Below, one piece after another: positions 1 through 41,230 of a DNA stretch of 64,000 nucleotides. The stretch comes from Hyperoplus lanceolatus (lineage: Eukaryota; Chordata; Actinopteri; Uranoscopiformes; Ammodytidae). Both the position numbers and the translations under genes were made by a program. Below the pieces are notes generated by a model. That model ran no database searches, was not told the DNA's origin, and saw nothing but the letters and a program-made list of their open reading frames with translations. Where the stretch lies: assembly GCA_026929865.2 (NCBI GenBank), contig CM049413.1, forward strand, positions 14,554,001 to 14,618,000, written 5' to 3'. Numbering within the stretch: the first letter of the stretch is position 1; every line of letters starts with the position of its first letter.

Positions 1-3000
1 TGTATTCTGGGAAATGAAGGAGGGTTTTAACTTTTAAATAAGGCTGAAATCAGGGGCTCCCTTTCCTCTCTGGTTGACTGTTTTTAAAGAATATGTTTTC
101 GCGGTATCCACCCCCAGCCCTTGGATCAAACAAGCACAGCAGCAAAGGCTTTTGAGAAGTGAGTATCCACGTCTCCTGGAGATGGACAAAAAATGCTGTG
201 CTCAAAAGCTGCATGCTGTGTCATGGTGTCACTAACTCGAATCTGTGAGACAGGTCTCAGGCTGTTGAAACCTGGACATCGGCGCCGTGTTTGATACCGA
301 CTTTTGATATGGTTGGTTGAATTATTGGTTGTTAGTAATCCCTCAGACGTGTTATTGATACTAACTGGATAATTCTGGTAACGTAGCGGCTGTGCAGTAG
401 TGTCACAGTTGCTGGTGATGAGGTTATCATGTAACGACTTCATTATTGGAGTTATTGTCATTATGTGGAGACTTAAGTCAGCAAGAGACACATCATGTGC
501 TTGTGTTTTAGGCTCTTGTCTCTCAGATGCTGCTGCCGCCTTCAAATGTGCCGTCTATAATGTATTTAATGTTGTAAGAAATTCCTTTAATCTAGATTTA
601 CTGGTGTGGTTTACAGTTCTCAAAATTCAACACACTGCTCTTCACCGCTGAAATGTCAGCAGCAGCTGCTTGAATGTAACTTCAGCCCAGGCACGCCTCA
701 GTAAATCTGGTCATCTGTACATTTAAATGCCACTCCTTAGCCTGGCCTTAATTCTTCCACTCATGCACTGCCCCATGAGGACACTGAGGACCTATAATTA
801 GAATTGAGCGAGTATGATCGTAATATAACGACGTGTGAGGAAGTATGAACATAGTTAAGAACACACACACACTGGGGCCTAACGAGCAATCAGTGCCTTC
901 GAACAGGGGAAAAGGTGACACATTGATGGAACAGGATTACTGTAAATCAAGCCATCTTGAACCCATCTCTGAAAGTTAGATGTCGGGCTAAATGTTATCG
1001 CGTGTGTGTTTTTCTGCGTCTATGCCTGCTTGTATTTTTGTGTGTTTTTCGGCAGCTTGTCGACTGTCATGTGACGGAGCTGGCACTTTGCTTCCTTTCA
1101 CAAAGATAAACAGACACAGCACAGACTCTGTTTGATTCCTACACTTTGGCACTCACACTACAGTCACATCCCCTCTGCATCTGCATCAGCTGATTCCGGT
1201 TAATAGTATTTATAGAGTCCAGACTACGTAAATGTTGACCTGCTAAAGCTTTGGTTGTTTTTTAGTCAATCATTTGTCATGGGAAGATGCATTGATTTAG
1301 TGGAGTCTGATTATTTGGGTCAGGATGTTTGGCAGCTTGTTTATCTATGGTCAGAGAAGGTCCTGATACAGAAAAGTACTCTTTCACACTGTGATTTGGG
1401 GGAAATATGCTTTTGTTCTTTCTGGCCAAGAGTTAGATGAGTATTGAGTCATGCTCTCTCATGTTTGGAGGGTAACTGCTAGTAGACAGTTAGCATAGCC
1501 TAGCACAAGTACTAGAAATGAAACAACCAGACTAGATGAAAGCGTATCTTAATTAGTGAGCTGTAGACGTGCTTGAAAGCAGATTTTGTTACGTGTTTTT
1601 TTTATAGGGCCAGCCAACCACTAACCTTTTCTTTTTGTTGCTTGTATTTTGTTGGTTTGTGGTCACACAAGCGGATTTGTGGAGTTACTCATCAGTTACT
1701 TTGTTTTCGCTGTGTGTCAGTTGGATGTTTTTTGTCAAACATGTTTACGTTCCTTCAGGAATGTTCCACTGTTGTGGCCAATTCATAGAAAGAGACATTG
1801 TTAACATTTGCTGAGGGGGACTATTGACCAAGCCATTGATTCCTTTTGTACCTGAGGTGTCATTGTCGCATACCTCCACCACAGAGGAAGTGTTGAAAAA
1901 TTGCTACTGCCCTTTGTTTCTTTTGTGTGTTTTGTCTTTGGGCTGCAACCATAATGTCTTTAGTCAGAGTGAAGGAATGTTATTTGTCATCCTACAGGTG
2001 AGGGGAGAAAAGGTGACTACATTCATAACAAGGTCTCTGTCAGTTTCAAAGCTTTTTGCTGAATTCCTCACTGTCACCAGGTCAAGTTATTTACAACATC
2101 CAAGATATTGATTATTGCAGCTTTATTTTGCTACATCCATCGTAATGTATAGACATACGCATAACATTATGGCGTTGAAATAATACTAACATGAAACTCC
2201 TCTGTGACGTCGTGAGTCGTCCCAAATCAAGCTGATTGTTCTGTGAACAGTCCCTTATTATTTAAGATGTTTCATCATCACCTCACAACTTGATAAAGGC
2301 ATGTTTCTCCTCTGCTCTGTCCTCCTAAAATGGTTTCCTACTGTTTCCATTTATTGTCCTCTTAGTAGGCTACCTTTTTGAGTAGCCTTTTCGATGAAGA
2401 TGATGAATAAGCACTCCTTCCCCTGGAGAAACTCACACTTTTCCTCAACCCTGAGGATAACGAGGCTCTCTTTCCCTGGAGTCATTTTGCCTCATATAAG
2501 TAGCTACCGTAAACAGCCAAATCCTGAAATTTGTTAAAAAGCCACGTCAGGATCTCTCTGCTGTGTAGTATTATAGTAAAATCATCACATTTGCATGTGC
2601 TCTGCTCTGGTGTCACCTTTCATAAACATTTCTGTGCCTATGATTCTGCGTCTGTGTGTGTTCTGCAGGCAGATTTTGTTCAAAGTCACACAGGTTAATG
2701 GGATACTGGTTGAAAAGTGGGATTAAAATGTGCTGCTTTTCCACTCAAAGTTAATCTTATGCACGTCATGCATGCAAGGAATTATGTAGGAAGTCTGCGA
2801 GAGCTGAATTTTCCAGATATCTTACTGCTGGATTGTTATCTTCGAGTAAGAAATTTAAGAAGTTTTCATTAACATTTACTTGTGTGTTAGTTTATTGTGA
2901 GCGTGGTTAATAGTAGATCGAAGTGATGCTACCTAGTTTAGTTACCTAGTTTATTTGTGACGTGATTGAGACATTTGAGGTGATCATAACAAGCTGATGT

Positions 3001-3632
3001 GCTCTTGTAAAAGTGAATCAAGCTCTGTCAGGTTTCTTGCACAGTAACAGGAAAAGACAAAGGCAGGACGAAACATTGTATATTATGGCAGCCTGCAGCC
3101 AGTTTGGAGCTGCATCAGCAGTTAACCCCCCCCCCACACACACACACACACACACTGAACCAGTTCATACAAACATGGACACGGTGTGGCACAAGCCATA
3201 ACTGCACAGCTTTCAGGCACGCGCTTCCATCCTGCAGGGCGCGTTGGAACATGTTATGTTATTTTACAGTCATATGTAAACAGTATATTATCACTGTAAA
3301 CTCTTGGATTTAGTTTGTCTCAACAGAAGCCTGACTTGTTTGTATCTTGTTACTGAGCTGCTGCGTCTTTTGAAACTCTTTCTCCTATCGAATCTGTCAT
3401 CATAGAATCTCTTGGCTGCTCCATTCTTCTTTAATTCCTTCCTTAATTCCTTTATCCCGGCATCCTTTCAGATGATTACAAAGAAATCAAATTTGAAAAG
3501 GACGGGACAATGAAAAGCCGCTCGAAGGGTTCTTTAGATGAAGTTGTGCACACATTACAAGCAGCGTCTGAATATAAAAGAAAAACTTATTTTTTTCCAA
3601 ATTAAGAATTGGTGCTTTAAAAGCCTCTGCCC

Positions 3633-3812
<180 letters not shown>

Positions 3813-5699
3813 TACTTCTTGGCAGTTGGCTCATAACCATTGTTTTACATAACACACTTCATCCCTTTTTTGGTCTGATGTTGCTATGGTGAGGCTAATA
3901 TATACAGGCATTAAGAATTAGGCTCCTTTTGTTAACAAGCATCGTGGCCTGACGCTGGCCCATAAATACACACAAAGACTATTCAAGGAATGTGTGTGTT
4001 TATGTGTGACTCCTGTATGATAGAGGAGCATTAAGTGGGCACAATGAGCAACGTCTTGAATGCTTGTTTTGTGCAGAAGGATTGATGTGATTATTAGTGT
4101 GAAAAAGCAGCAATGTTTGTTTATGTAAACTGAATATACCAAATATGAAAGGCATATTCCTGATATTGAGTTGCAGCTTATTTTTGGACATTTACATTGC
4201 CTTTTTCTCCAGAGATCCTTCCTGATAAATCAGTTGTTTCTTATACCTTGACTTACCTCATCACTTCTCTTTAGGTCACTTATTACAATCAATACACTTT
4301 TGTGTTTAAGGGTAGAGGGAAGATGAGGACAGAACAGAACAAACAACAGAAGTAAAGGAAGAATAAAGCAAGTAATGCTGCCGGTCGAGAGGCGAGGTGA
4401 CGTAGGTGGGGAAATGATTATGAAAAATAATTTCCTCTGGACATAAATGGAGGATTCAAAAGATGAATCCATGGCTGCAAAGAAAGACAGGGAAGTTGGT
4501 TTATGGTTCTGCTCCGTGTCCAGTGTCTTCCCAGGAGACTCGCGACACTAGCTGGAGGCCTCCTTTCCTTCTTCCTCTCTGTCCTCCTGTACTGCTTTTA
4601 AGATGCTCTCATCCCTCAACCAGCTGTAACAGAAGGTACTAATGCATTAATTAACATGGACCTAAGAGAGATGGTAGCAGATCAAGATTAAATCAGGTGT
4701 CCTGCTCTCATGCTGCCTCCCCCCCCCCCCCCCCCAACTAACCTGTGTGAGTGTGTTTCTGGGTCCACTCTTGCCAAGCCGTAGCTCAGCATACTGATTA
4801 ATCGGATTAATCACATATTCCAAAAAAAAAAAACACACTCGCACACACCTCGTAGAGGGCATTTAAGGATGTTAAGCGTGAGAGTGCCGGAGAAGAAAGA
4901 GGCCAGTGAATGGACTGACTGGCAGCTATATTCAACATGGGTAACGGTTGGCACCAAACCAGCACGCATTGCGAGTCGGCCATTGTTTTCACGGTTCTGA
5001 AAGCCTCTTTTGGACGAGATGAGCGGTGACACTAAGAGGTGTAGAGGAAAAAGGTTTTTACGATTCAGTGGTTGAGCTCAGCTCTTTGTGAGGGAGTGTG
5101 TATGTGTGTGTCTTTTATCCGTGGGGAACATTGACTCAAATGAGTTGCTTTTGAAGGGGCTTTTCTGAGGCTGGGAAAGGTTTTTGGAGTGCGAACATTT
5201 AGCATAACACTCATTCTGAAATGTCTACTGCAAAGACATGAGAGTAAAAACAGACTAAATGTTTGCAATATATGGCAAATATGTTTGTGGGTGAGCATGT
5301 TGTAGCCTACATTTGAGCTTGAAAATATAGTTAATAAATGACCGATCTGGATGAAAGATGCTGGTGTTGAAACACAGGTTTTTGCTTTGCTACTGAGGGG
5401 GAGAAGAGGCAAAATTTAATTATCTTTTCATAACATTTCTCCAGCAGTGGGTGGGCGAGCCCCTGATGAATGAATGTAGGACAGACACTTTAAGTTAATT
5501 TGACACAGCCTTACAGTCAGCATAATATTTTACAGGGAGTGCACTGTGTAACTATTAGGTAAATATTAAACAAGTTTTACTGTAGGAATTATGTGAGGCG
5601 TACTCGCTGTTATTCCCTCAGGTCCTCATCATGAGCAGATTGTTCCATTTGGAGAACTTCATGGTGTAGGAAGGCCTTGAACAGCTTATACCATTTGGT

Positions 5700-6088
5700 T
5701 AGCCTGGCACCGCCCGCCTACCTACTTCCGCTCAATTTTCATTTCCCTTCAATAATCAGTCTGGGTCCGCGGTATATGCACGGGTTTTATCAGCCAAGAT
5801 TTGTGGCTGTCCCATCAGCGAACAGAGGGAGTGGCTGAGAACAATGACGTTGAGGCTGTGCGCTTGTTTCAGTTGTTGTCAGAAGCCGGCGCATGACATA
5901 GCCTACGTCACAACCACACGTTATGCGATTGGTTGGCAGATCTAGAGTGGCACTGGGCAGATCCATTAGTTTTAAACTTCAACAGACACCCGCCTTCAAG
6001 TGAGTTAACGTTTGTCAATTGAATGATTCCAGACCCTCTGGACAAATGAAATTTAAGTATGATGGTCTGGTAGGACCAGGGCAAGCTA
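5700..6088. mobile_element. Non-autonomous hAT-like DNA element (389 bp)
   Basis: The segment is bounded by a perfect 9-bp direct repeat, CCATTTGGT, at 5691-5699 and 6089-6097. The ends are imperfect inverted repeats: the left end starts TAGCCTGGC and the right end, read on the minus strand, starts TAGCTTGCC. There is no transposase. A target duplication of 8-9 bp fits the hAT or P superfamilies; the family assignment is inference. The interior contains CpG-rich stretches unlike the flanks. Confidence 0.72.
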
Positions 6089-8878
6089 CCATTTGGTATC
6101 ACTGTGTACAGTTTTTAGTCTTAAAGTGTCAACATCTTCTCATCTTTCTTTCTTTCACTTTACCTGAATCCGTGGGAAATCTTTGGGAAATGGCTGAAGT
6201 GGAGAGAACTGGCCGGCCTGTTCTGCAATCACCCGGGGAGCGTTGGGTAACAAAGTGTTCCATCATCTTCCACCCACTGCTCTTCTTTTAGGAGCGTGAG
6301 TCACAAAGTCAGAGAGACAAACATGGCAAGGCAGAAAACCAAAATGGACCAAAATACTTCAGAGCATCAGGACTTCCTACTGCTCTCCTGTTGACTCCCT
6401 TCTGCTTACTGTGCTTATGGAAAATCCATAGTGCAAAATAAATAACTGTCTTTCAACACAATCATATCATGATGGTAGGATCATGCATTTTAATTCGTCA
6501 AATTTCTGTTCAGCCCAAATGAGTCATGGCCATCAGAGTCAGCTAACTGCTATTATTAGCCTGACCAGTATCAGTAGCACAGACCCCCCCCCCCAAAAAA
6601 AAACAAAAAAAAACAGGGCTCTAATCTATCTTCAAGTCTTTGTGTGGCTCTGTCAATCGCTTGATGCATTGAGGTGTCTGTGGATGGAGGTGTGTGTTTG
6701 TTTGTTGGTGTGTGTGTGTGTGTAGATGCTTTCCTTTTTGTATGATGAAATGAACCCCCCACAGACAGAAAAGATCAATTCATCAGTGGAAAAAAAGACC
6801 ATGTACAAACAGAGTGACACACATGCAGAGTCAAAACGGCAGAGTTTTCTAGTTACTTTGTTTGTCAGAGTTGTTTAAATGTTAACTGTGTGGGAGAGCT
6901 TATCTTTTTTTGAGTGAGGGAGAGGGGTGCTTGTTAGTAAATGTGATTGGACCAATCTGTTTCTCTCCTCAAGGCACTTCTGTGTTTGCAATACTTTCCC
7001 TCAGGCTCAGTTGTTGTGAAGTGATACAGAACAACATGACAAATTCCACTTCTACTTCCTCCCTGCAGTGTTTACGGTTATCACACTATTAGCAATGAGG
7101 TCAGCGTGTTGGTCAGTTGACGCTAAAGTTTCACTCCATTCAGGATTTCTTTCAGTCTGTTTCACTAATGCGTGTTTGGATTTGGTAGCTTTGGGCAGAC
7201 TTGCTGTGTGTGGCTACAGACTCACGCTCTGTTTGTTTCTGCTTCTATACAAGAAATCAGCGTACCATCTTACTATGACGCCAATCAATCATCAATTATC
7301 ATCGTTACTTTAGAATGTGAATTCAATTTTCACAAAGACAAAAGGGGAGAAATTAATATTTGCTAAGATGCTTCTGGATACGGACTTTTTTTATTGAGTG
7401 CACTGCTTGCATTCTGACATCATAAAGTGTACTTAAATTATGTGTAGCATATTCAATTCCTGATAAGTATTAGTTTGTTGTATGGATCTATGACAGTGAG
7501 TGAGTGTTTGCGGAGGGGACTCTGATATAAATTTACCCACATAATGACATTTGTTAACCTTTTCACTGAAGTGTCTTTTGAGCATCATACTTAATCCTCT
7601 CCAGCTGACACTATCCTCCATGTGCAGTCGTGGTAATTTTAACATATTTTGTCTTAGAGCTTTACCGATCTGACTCTTATTTATTTTGGGATACGGATTT
7701 TGATACCTCTACCCAAACAATCTGCTGATTTACTGTATATCTCTACCAAATTTAAAATCAGTTTACTGCATCAATTCTCAAGGTAACAAGAAATTGCAGA
7801 AATTACTGTGGCACTAAAGACAGAGTTGGCAGCCGGCCATGACTCTTTGAACGTAACTGATCTCTGATACTGAATTTAAAAGGCAAAATGATATTAAATA
7901 TTTAATGTTGAAAGGTAATGTCTGGCAAATACCTTATCTGCTCAATACGGTCAGTAGTGTTGATCACTGCAGTGGATAGATGTATCCCTGCTTTGTCTGT
8001 CATTTAATAAGTTTTATATTCACTGAACTGCATTTAAGGTTTAAAAGCCTGCTGCCATTAGCACCATGATCTGGACAACATCTCAACATGATTGGAAAGT
8101 GTGTTGCAGTTATCTCAGGGGCTTCTTCCCTCTGGGCTCTTCGTCCCCTGCTTGCATGCATCATTATCTATCTGCTCTACGTCCACTTTTCTCTTGCCTA
8201 TTTTCAGCTTGCTCCCCAAGTGCCCACGTGAGTCACTTCACATCCCCGGCTTTCAAAAAGGTTCAAATCTGGGAGGCTGCTGTTGCTAAATATAGACACT
8301 CACGCTGATCAAAGATACCTTAAACTATCGCAGAAGCCGACAAGATAACTCAGCCCTCGGACGCTTTGGATTATTTCCTTCACATTTTTACACAAAACAA
8401 CTGTGGCTTTTTAAAGCTATACAGCAGATATGTGCTAAAGTTCAGGTGCAAAATATTTACAGAGCAGGAACTGCAATTTTCTGGAAAGTGAAATAAGTCC
8501 TGTTTTTTATGACACCTGCCTGAGGATGGAGAATATAAAACAGTAACACTTGAACTATGTTTGCAGTGGAGTGGTGACAGAGTGTGGGGGGGGTTCAGAC
8601 AAGTGAGCACAGGCTATAGCTGAATGCTGCTCTTCCACATCCCACATGGCAAGCGTCATCAACAACAGTGCTTACTCTGTTCTGCTTTTGCACAGTGCTC
8701 CCCCTCTGCACTCCAGTTAACCTCACAGTTGACATGTGTTACGTGTTACATTACTGACCCTGACCCTGAATCCTTCACTAGGGTGTCCCAATGTTGTAAG
8801 TGGATACGTTTACCTAATGGTTTTTGTGTCTTGTCTTTTTTCCTTTCTCCAGGAGTGTCGTCCCGCGTCCCGGAGATC

Positions 8879-35975
<27,097 letters not shown>

Positions 35976-38405
35976 GCCATCGTGCCACCGAAGACAGCAC
36001 TGCCCCCCCAATCCCCCTGCTTCTTAACCTCCTCCACACTGCACACCTCACAGGGCTGTTAATGACTGATTACTGTATTGATCTGCTTTTTTTTTTATGG
36101 CACAGACTTAAGGATCTCCAAAACCGCCACATTAGATCACTGTTCTCAACTGATACTGCCTCCTAGAAGGAACTAACCGCCTCAAAGACACACAATTTAT
36201 ACCCCTCCCGCACACACATGCACCTCCCCCGTTCTGCTCCCTGCTTTCTGAGCCAGGCAGACGGTCATGTTGAGTTTAACTGGACACAAAGGCGCTAGAA
36301 GCTGCTCCAAAGACTGCGGAATCTTAGCATAGCCTCTGTCAACAACACTTGTAATCACTTACTCACAAGTCCTCATCTTGATTGTTACAGAGTCAGTTGG
36401 GTCACGCAATATACTAATTATTATCTTTTTTGTAACTACTGTTTATCACATGTTTTTAGTTGGTGGTTTTGCATTTAAAAAGGTTCCTGGCGCTTTCGGA
36501 AGATTTGCACTGTTGTAAGGCATGTAAATATGGCATATTTTTCACAGCTGGTGTAATATATGTGCTTGTATTTAAGATTTATTTTAAGTTGTTTTGTTTT
36601 CTAGTATGTTCCATTTTGCATTTCAGGGATTCCTGTATGGATGCTTTTTGGGGAGGGAGGGAGGACCATTAATAAGTTGAGAATGGCTTCTAATAAGAGG
36701 CAGCGATGTGGTGGTTTCCAGGTTTAGCAGCCGTTTACAGTCTTGAACAGATTTCGACCTGAGCTATCTCTTAAACAAGTCGGCACCAGTGCCCACAGGT
36801 GTACCCACTTAGCCGTTCATGTCTGAGTTTCCTCATGTTTGTTGTTGAACAAGTGCAATTTTTCTGTACATACGTGACTGTTTTGCACCTAGCTGTCATG
36901 AAAAGAAATTTGATAAAGTCAGCATTGACCATTTGAGCCTTGATATGGGCGAACAGGCAAGTTCCTCAGATACACTCTTTTGTAAATGTATTTTTTCCTA
37001 CCGGGTATGGAGCCGGTCGAGGGCAATAAATTTGGTTCCGGATCGTGATTTTGCACTTTCTCAAGAACCACTAAGAGAGAATGGTCCTTTGTGCTGAGTG
37101 AAGGTGTAGCCTCCATTTTGGCTAAGTGCACATTCATTACACAGTATGTGAGCTAAAAGCAAGATGAGAAATTAAGCTCTTCTTATGAGAAACCGCAGAC
37201 TGAAGTGTTCTGTTCGGCATGTCTTGGGTCTGTTTTATTTCCCTGGACCCTAACTGTAATGTGGGATAAGTGAACCAGAGGTAAGCGCCTATTTCCAACT
37301 CTTCTCATTGTAACTGTACTACTGAGTCTTGTGCTCGTGCACGCCGACTAAACTCACATGTATTCACACATCTTATTTATTATTTACTCCTTCTAATTCT
37401 AATATTCTTTGGAGTAATACTGTAATAGTGCAGATGGCATTGTTATGTAAGTGATTTGCCTATTTAATGTTCTATTCTGGGGCAGGTCTAGTATTTGAAA
37501 TATTGTTTAGAAAAAGGCCTCCAGGTTAAAACAATGCAAATGATCTTGTGCTTATCTTTTCACGGAGTTTATTTTAAATGAATTATTATATTAGATAAAT
37601 TATTATTTTGGAGAAGATTGAGATTTGCTAATAATAGTATTATATTTTCCCTGAAAAGGGTCCCTAGTGCTATGGGGAATTATATATTACAAATGTTACT
37701 TTATCACTTAAAATAAATTACTGTCACCAAAGGAAGACTTAATTTTAAACTGTTTTTTGATAAGAGCTCATAATTCATTAAGGAGAATGTATTTTCAACA
37801 CATTTCCATTTTGGCCAGTTTACTCAGACTTATCTTTAGAAGCACAACTTTTTTTTCTAAACTAAGGAAAACCTATAGTATATGAATCTTGTTACATTTG
37901 GTTCTAACTGCACAGTCCAAAAGCCATATTGATTCAAAGCAAGTGGTAATATTTCTATGAAATGCATTTCTTCATTTGTATTATAATCTGTAAATGTGTG
38001 AAGTTGTTACTTAAAGCTGAATACGCTGAAGTTTTCTTTTCAATACATCCTTTTGCAAAAAAAAATCCATAATTTAAGTAACTGTTAGCCTACTTTAATT
38101 TCTTCCATTATGTGAATAGCATTACAGTATTTTGGTCAAGCATCTAATTCACCCAATCATTCAGTGTTTGTTCCTTTTTTTCTTCAGAGTGAGCTACTTT
38201 TTACAAACTTGATTCGTTGGCTACAGGTTGTCAAATTGTGCACATCTTTAATTATTTACTGATTGGTCTTAAGAATCACTTCGTACATTTTGCTGAAATT
38301 GATCTTTAGCTTCCATACTGATCCATTTAGTTGCGTACCACTCTTCTCCATCGTCAGTATTTCCTCTGCTCATCAACAGTTGCAATAAAGTTTATTTTTG
38401 AATAA
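35976..38405 (+). other. ripor2: ripor2 3'UTR
   Basis: About 2.4 kb of AT-rich sequence without exons between the TGA at 35973 and the AATAAA at 38384-38389, which is followed by a T-rich stretch. It includes a Pumilio-type motif TGTAAATA at 36523-36530. The length is inferred from the poly(A) signal only. Confidence 0.65.
38384..38389 (+). terminator. ripor2: Probable ripor2 poly(A) signal
   Basis: AATAAA followed by a T-rich downstream element (TTTATTTTTG). Confidence 0.6.
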
Positions 38406-38742
38406 TTAAAACTGCAAAATTGTGGATTTATTTCATTCATATACCTACGTATGTATATATTTTTTTTTAAGGGGGGGTGGTGCCTGCAAACCTGTTTAAG
38501 GGAAATTTAACAAGGGGTGAAAAGCATTGGTTTCATATTTAGCAATGATTTGTATTTTATAAACAGGTTTTTTTTATAATGCATAAATCTTGAAAAAGTA
38601 ACTAAACGTTGCACACAGCTCCTAAATTACTATTGAGACCTACTTGTGATAATTGCACTGGACCAGATTCAAGAGATACCAGACTGGAACCGGAGGTAAG
38701 ACTATCTTCAATATATAGCGACCAATACTATAACTATACTAT

Positions 38743-39032
38743 AACTGTGGCTCAGTTGGTAGAGCGGGTCGGCTGATGATCAAAGGGTTGGAGGTTGGAG
38801 GTTCGATTCCCGCCCTGCCACTTGTGTCATGGTTGTTGTGTCCTTGGGCAAGACACTTCACCCACCTTGCCTCGTGTGAATGTCGATAGTAAGCCTGCTA
38901 TCGGTGTATGAATGTGTGTGTGAATGGTAACGTGGGAATGGGAACAGGTCGTCTCCCTTGAAAAAGAGTCTCCGGTCTCAATGGGATTTACCTGTATAAA
39001 TAAAGGTTAAAAATAAATAAATAAATAAATAA
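38743..39032 (+). mobile_element. tRNA-derived SINE
   Basis: The head has a Pol III A box (TGGCTCAGTTGG, 38748) and B box (GGTTCGATTCC, 38800). The body contains TTGGGCAAGACACTTCACCC, frequent in fish SINEs. The LINE-like tail TAAATAAAGGTT is followed by a (TAAA)n end. No clear target duplication was found. It is not a tRNA gene, because acceptor and anticodon stems do not form. Confidence 0.82.
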
Positions 39033-39248
39033 TAGAATACATGTATTGGTTTCCTACTGATTTGAGATTAATGTGAAGCAAAAAGTCAAATATCCAAAAT
39101 ACAGAGCAGATGAATTACAATGTTTTGCACCACAGCTCATGTTATTTTACCTGTTTATACAAGTTCTTATTTACTATGCCAGATAAACAAAAGCCTTCAT
39201 CAATATTCTAGGCTTATAAACAGGATATTAAAACCTGTAATAACATTA

Positions 39249-40771
39249 CAGTTTTTCACAATTGTTTAAACACATTTTTTGGAACATCAGACACAATGTG
39301 CACAATCTGAAACTAATTTACCAACTGCTTAACCAATTCTGCTGAACTCCAAACACATTTCCTGCCTTAGACTCATATTCTCATTCCAAAACACACATTT
39401 TTCACAACACTACACACAATTCTCTATATCTTGCACACTTTTCCTGAATTCTCTCTCTTTGTATTCACACAGAACACACTGCCAATCACATTTCTAAACT
39501 CAAAAGGCTTTTGTGCAGTTAGCTATAGAAGGGTCAGAGATGAGCTCCTGTTTGCTGTGATTTACAGTAGACTGCAGATTTCGGTACAAATAGTATTTTC
39601 CGAATACTGTAAACACTAAAAGTGACTGCTATGACCACAGCATCACAACCTCTAACTTTTATAACCATGCCCTAAACCAAAGCACCAACCCTACAAACAC
39701 GATATATGCTTTACACTGTTTGAAATTCTCCAACACACTTCTTGAAAAAAATTAAACTAATTGAATACCAATCAGTCTAAACCTTAGCACTACAAATAGA
39801 CCCCAGGTGAGCTCAGCTCCTTTCTGAGACAGTAAGAGTCAGGGGAAGAGGAGAGAGCGACAGGAGGACGAGGACAAAGAAGGCAAAAGACAGAGACACA
39901 TACAACAGGAAAACTATAGTGGACCATGTGGATCATGGCCTATCAATGAGGGAGCCTGGACAGAGAGTGCAGCCCAACCTGAGTCGCTCCATAATTAGGA
40001 GATTTAGACTGGATATCAGTTGATCATTTCCCTGTTGCTTCTCAAAGGATGACATTAGCCTCGTTCGACTTGCGCATGACGCGCGTCTTGCTGAGCGCAC
40101 AACACAAATGCTGGAAAAATGCTGTGCGCTCAGCAAGCCGAGCGTCATAATTGCGCAGGTCTTAGCAAGACGGCGACATGTCGAACGAACGAGGCTACTG
40201 AGTGTGATGTTGATGAGGCGATGTGGCCAGACGCCAACAGGATACATAATCCAACCACCCAATTCCTTACAACGCTGTTTTTTTTACCATTGTTCCCTAA
40301 TTTTACTATAATTTTTTCTTAGTTTATACTGACACACTGAATTGCTTTAACTGCAGTCCTACCTATTCATTGTGTGTGTTTGAAATGGCAAAATAAACTA
40401 TTCTGCAACATGTGTTAGCATTTGGCAAAAACTGTAAAGTATTTGTTGTTACTGTAGGTGAAAGTGTATGAACCATAGATAGTAAATAATAGTATGAAAA
40501 TGCAAAGGCGTAATTGATAAAGCATTCATAGTGTTTTGCATTTATACTATAGTGTTTTCCATTTTGCACACCAGTGTTCAATGATTGCTAGAAATGTCTA
40601 GTCATGATGTGTTTGTCATTTGAAAAGAAAACACCATTTAGTGAAAAATGAACACCATTTTGAGGGTAAAGTGTGCTTTTGCAAGAGAAGTGAAGGATTT
40701 TGCATTTTGTGTTTGAGTTTTGAAAAAGTGAGGTTGTCTAAGAAATGTGTTCAAGCAATTGTGAAAAACTG
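39249..40771 (+). mobile_element. Deleted Tc1/mariner-like DNA transposon (about 1.5 kb)
   Basis: The left end CAGTTTTTCACAATTG and the right end CAATTGTGAAAAACTG are inverted repeats; similarity continues to about 35 bp. Inside, around 39900-40015, translation gives a degraded helix-turn-helix start (HGLSMREPGQRVQPNLSRSI), and near 40020-40250 a transposase C-terminus (CDVDEAMWPDANR). The catalytic middle is absent. The motif is one I associate with IS630/Tc1-like transposases common in fish; the exact family is inference. The copy is non-autonomous. Confidence 0.72.
40058..40195. mobile_element. 138-bp foldback MITE nested in the Tc1-like element
   Basis: Flanked by TA on both sides (40056-40057 and 40196-40197). 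The ends GCCTCGTTCG and CGAACGAGGC are inverted repeats, and most of the element folds on itself, with a perfect 14-bp stem CTTGCTGAGCGCAC at 40087-40100 and 40124-40137. It interrupts the transposase text between FPCCFSKDD and ECDVDEAMW, so it is younger than its host. Confidence 0.72.
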
Positions 40772-41224
40772 CAACTGCTGCCCTCAAGGCCAAAGACATG
40801 AGCACAACACTTAACATCCAGCAGTTCTGAAGCAACATTTTTATTTGGAGTTGCATTTCTGACTGCCTCGCTGATAGTCCAATTACAGTAGTTGTCTTGG
40901 ATATTACAAAATCCTGGGTGAAATTTTTGGACATTTGGCAGCTGACTTAACTATAGTCACCTGATAGGTTCCGATATTTGGTGTTCAGAAGAGCTACACC
41001 CTTTGGCTTGATCACAGGGTGAACCAAAACAGGGCGCTGCATAGTCAGGCGATTGTCAGTTTATTACAACCGAGACCTTTTAGTTGTTGATTTAGACATC
41101 ATAGTCGGTAACTTGGAAGTACAGGATCACATCATCAAGATGCAGGAGGTGCAGTTACTTCTTGCCACAGCCAGATAACATTTCATGACAAAAGTCATAT
41201 TGCAATAAGATCTTTAGAAAAGTG

Positions 41225-41230
41225 TTTATT
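41225..41230 (-). terminator. gmnn: Probable gmnn poly(A) signal
   Basis: AATAAA on the minus strand, about 435 nt after the gmnn stop. The intervening 3'UTR contains a run of about 24 T on the minus strand (A run near 41397-41420). Confidence 0.55.

Noticed and set aside
126-545. 139-aa minus-strand frame
   Set aside because: No family resemblance, no splice or promoter context, and composition like random intron sequence.
38743-38815. Possible tRNA gene
   Set aside because: A and B boxes are present, but the sequence does not close into a tRNA and continues into a SINE body and tail.
40638-40934. 98-aa minus-strand frame
   Set aside because: It crosses the right terminal repeat of the Tc1-like element and has no domain.
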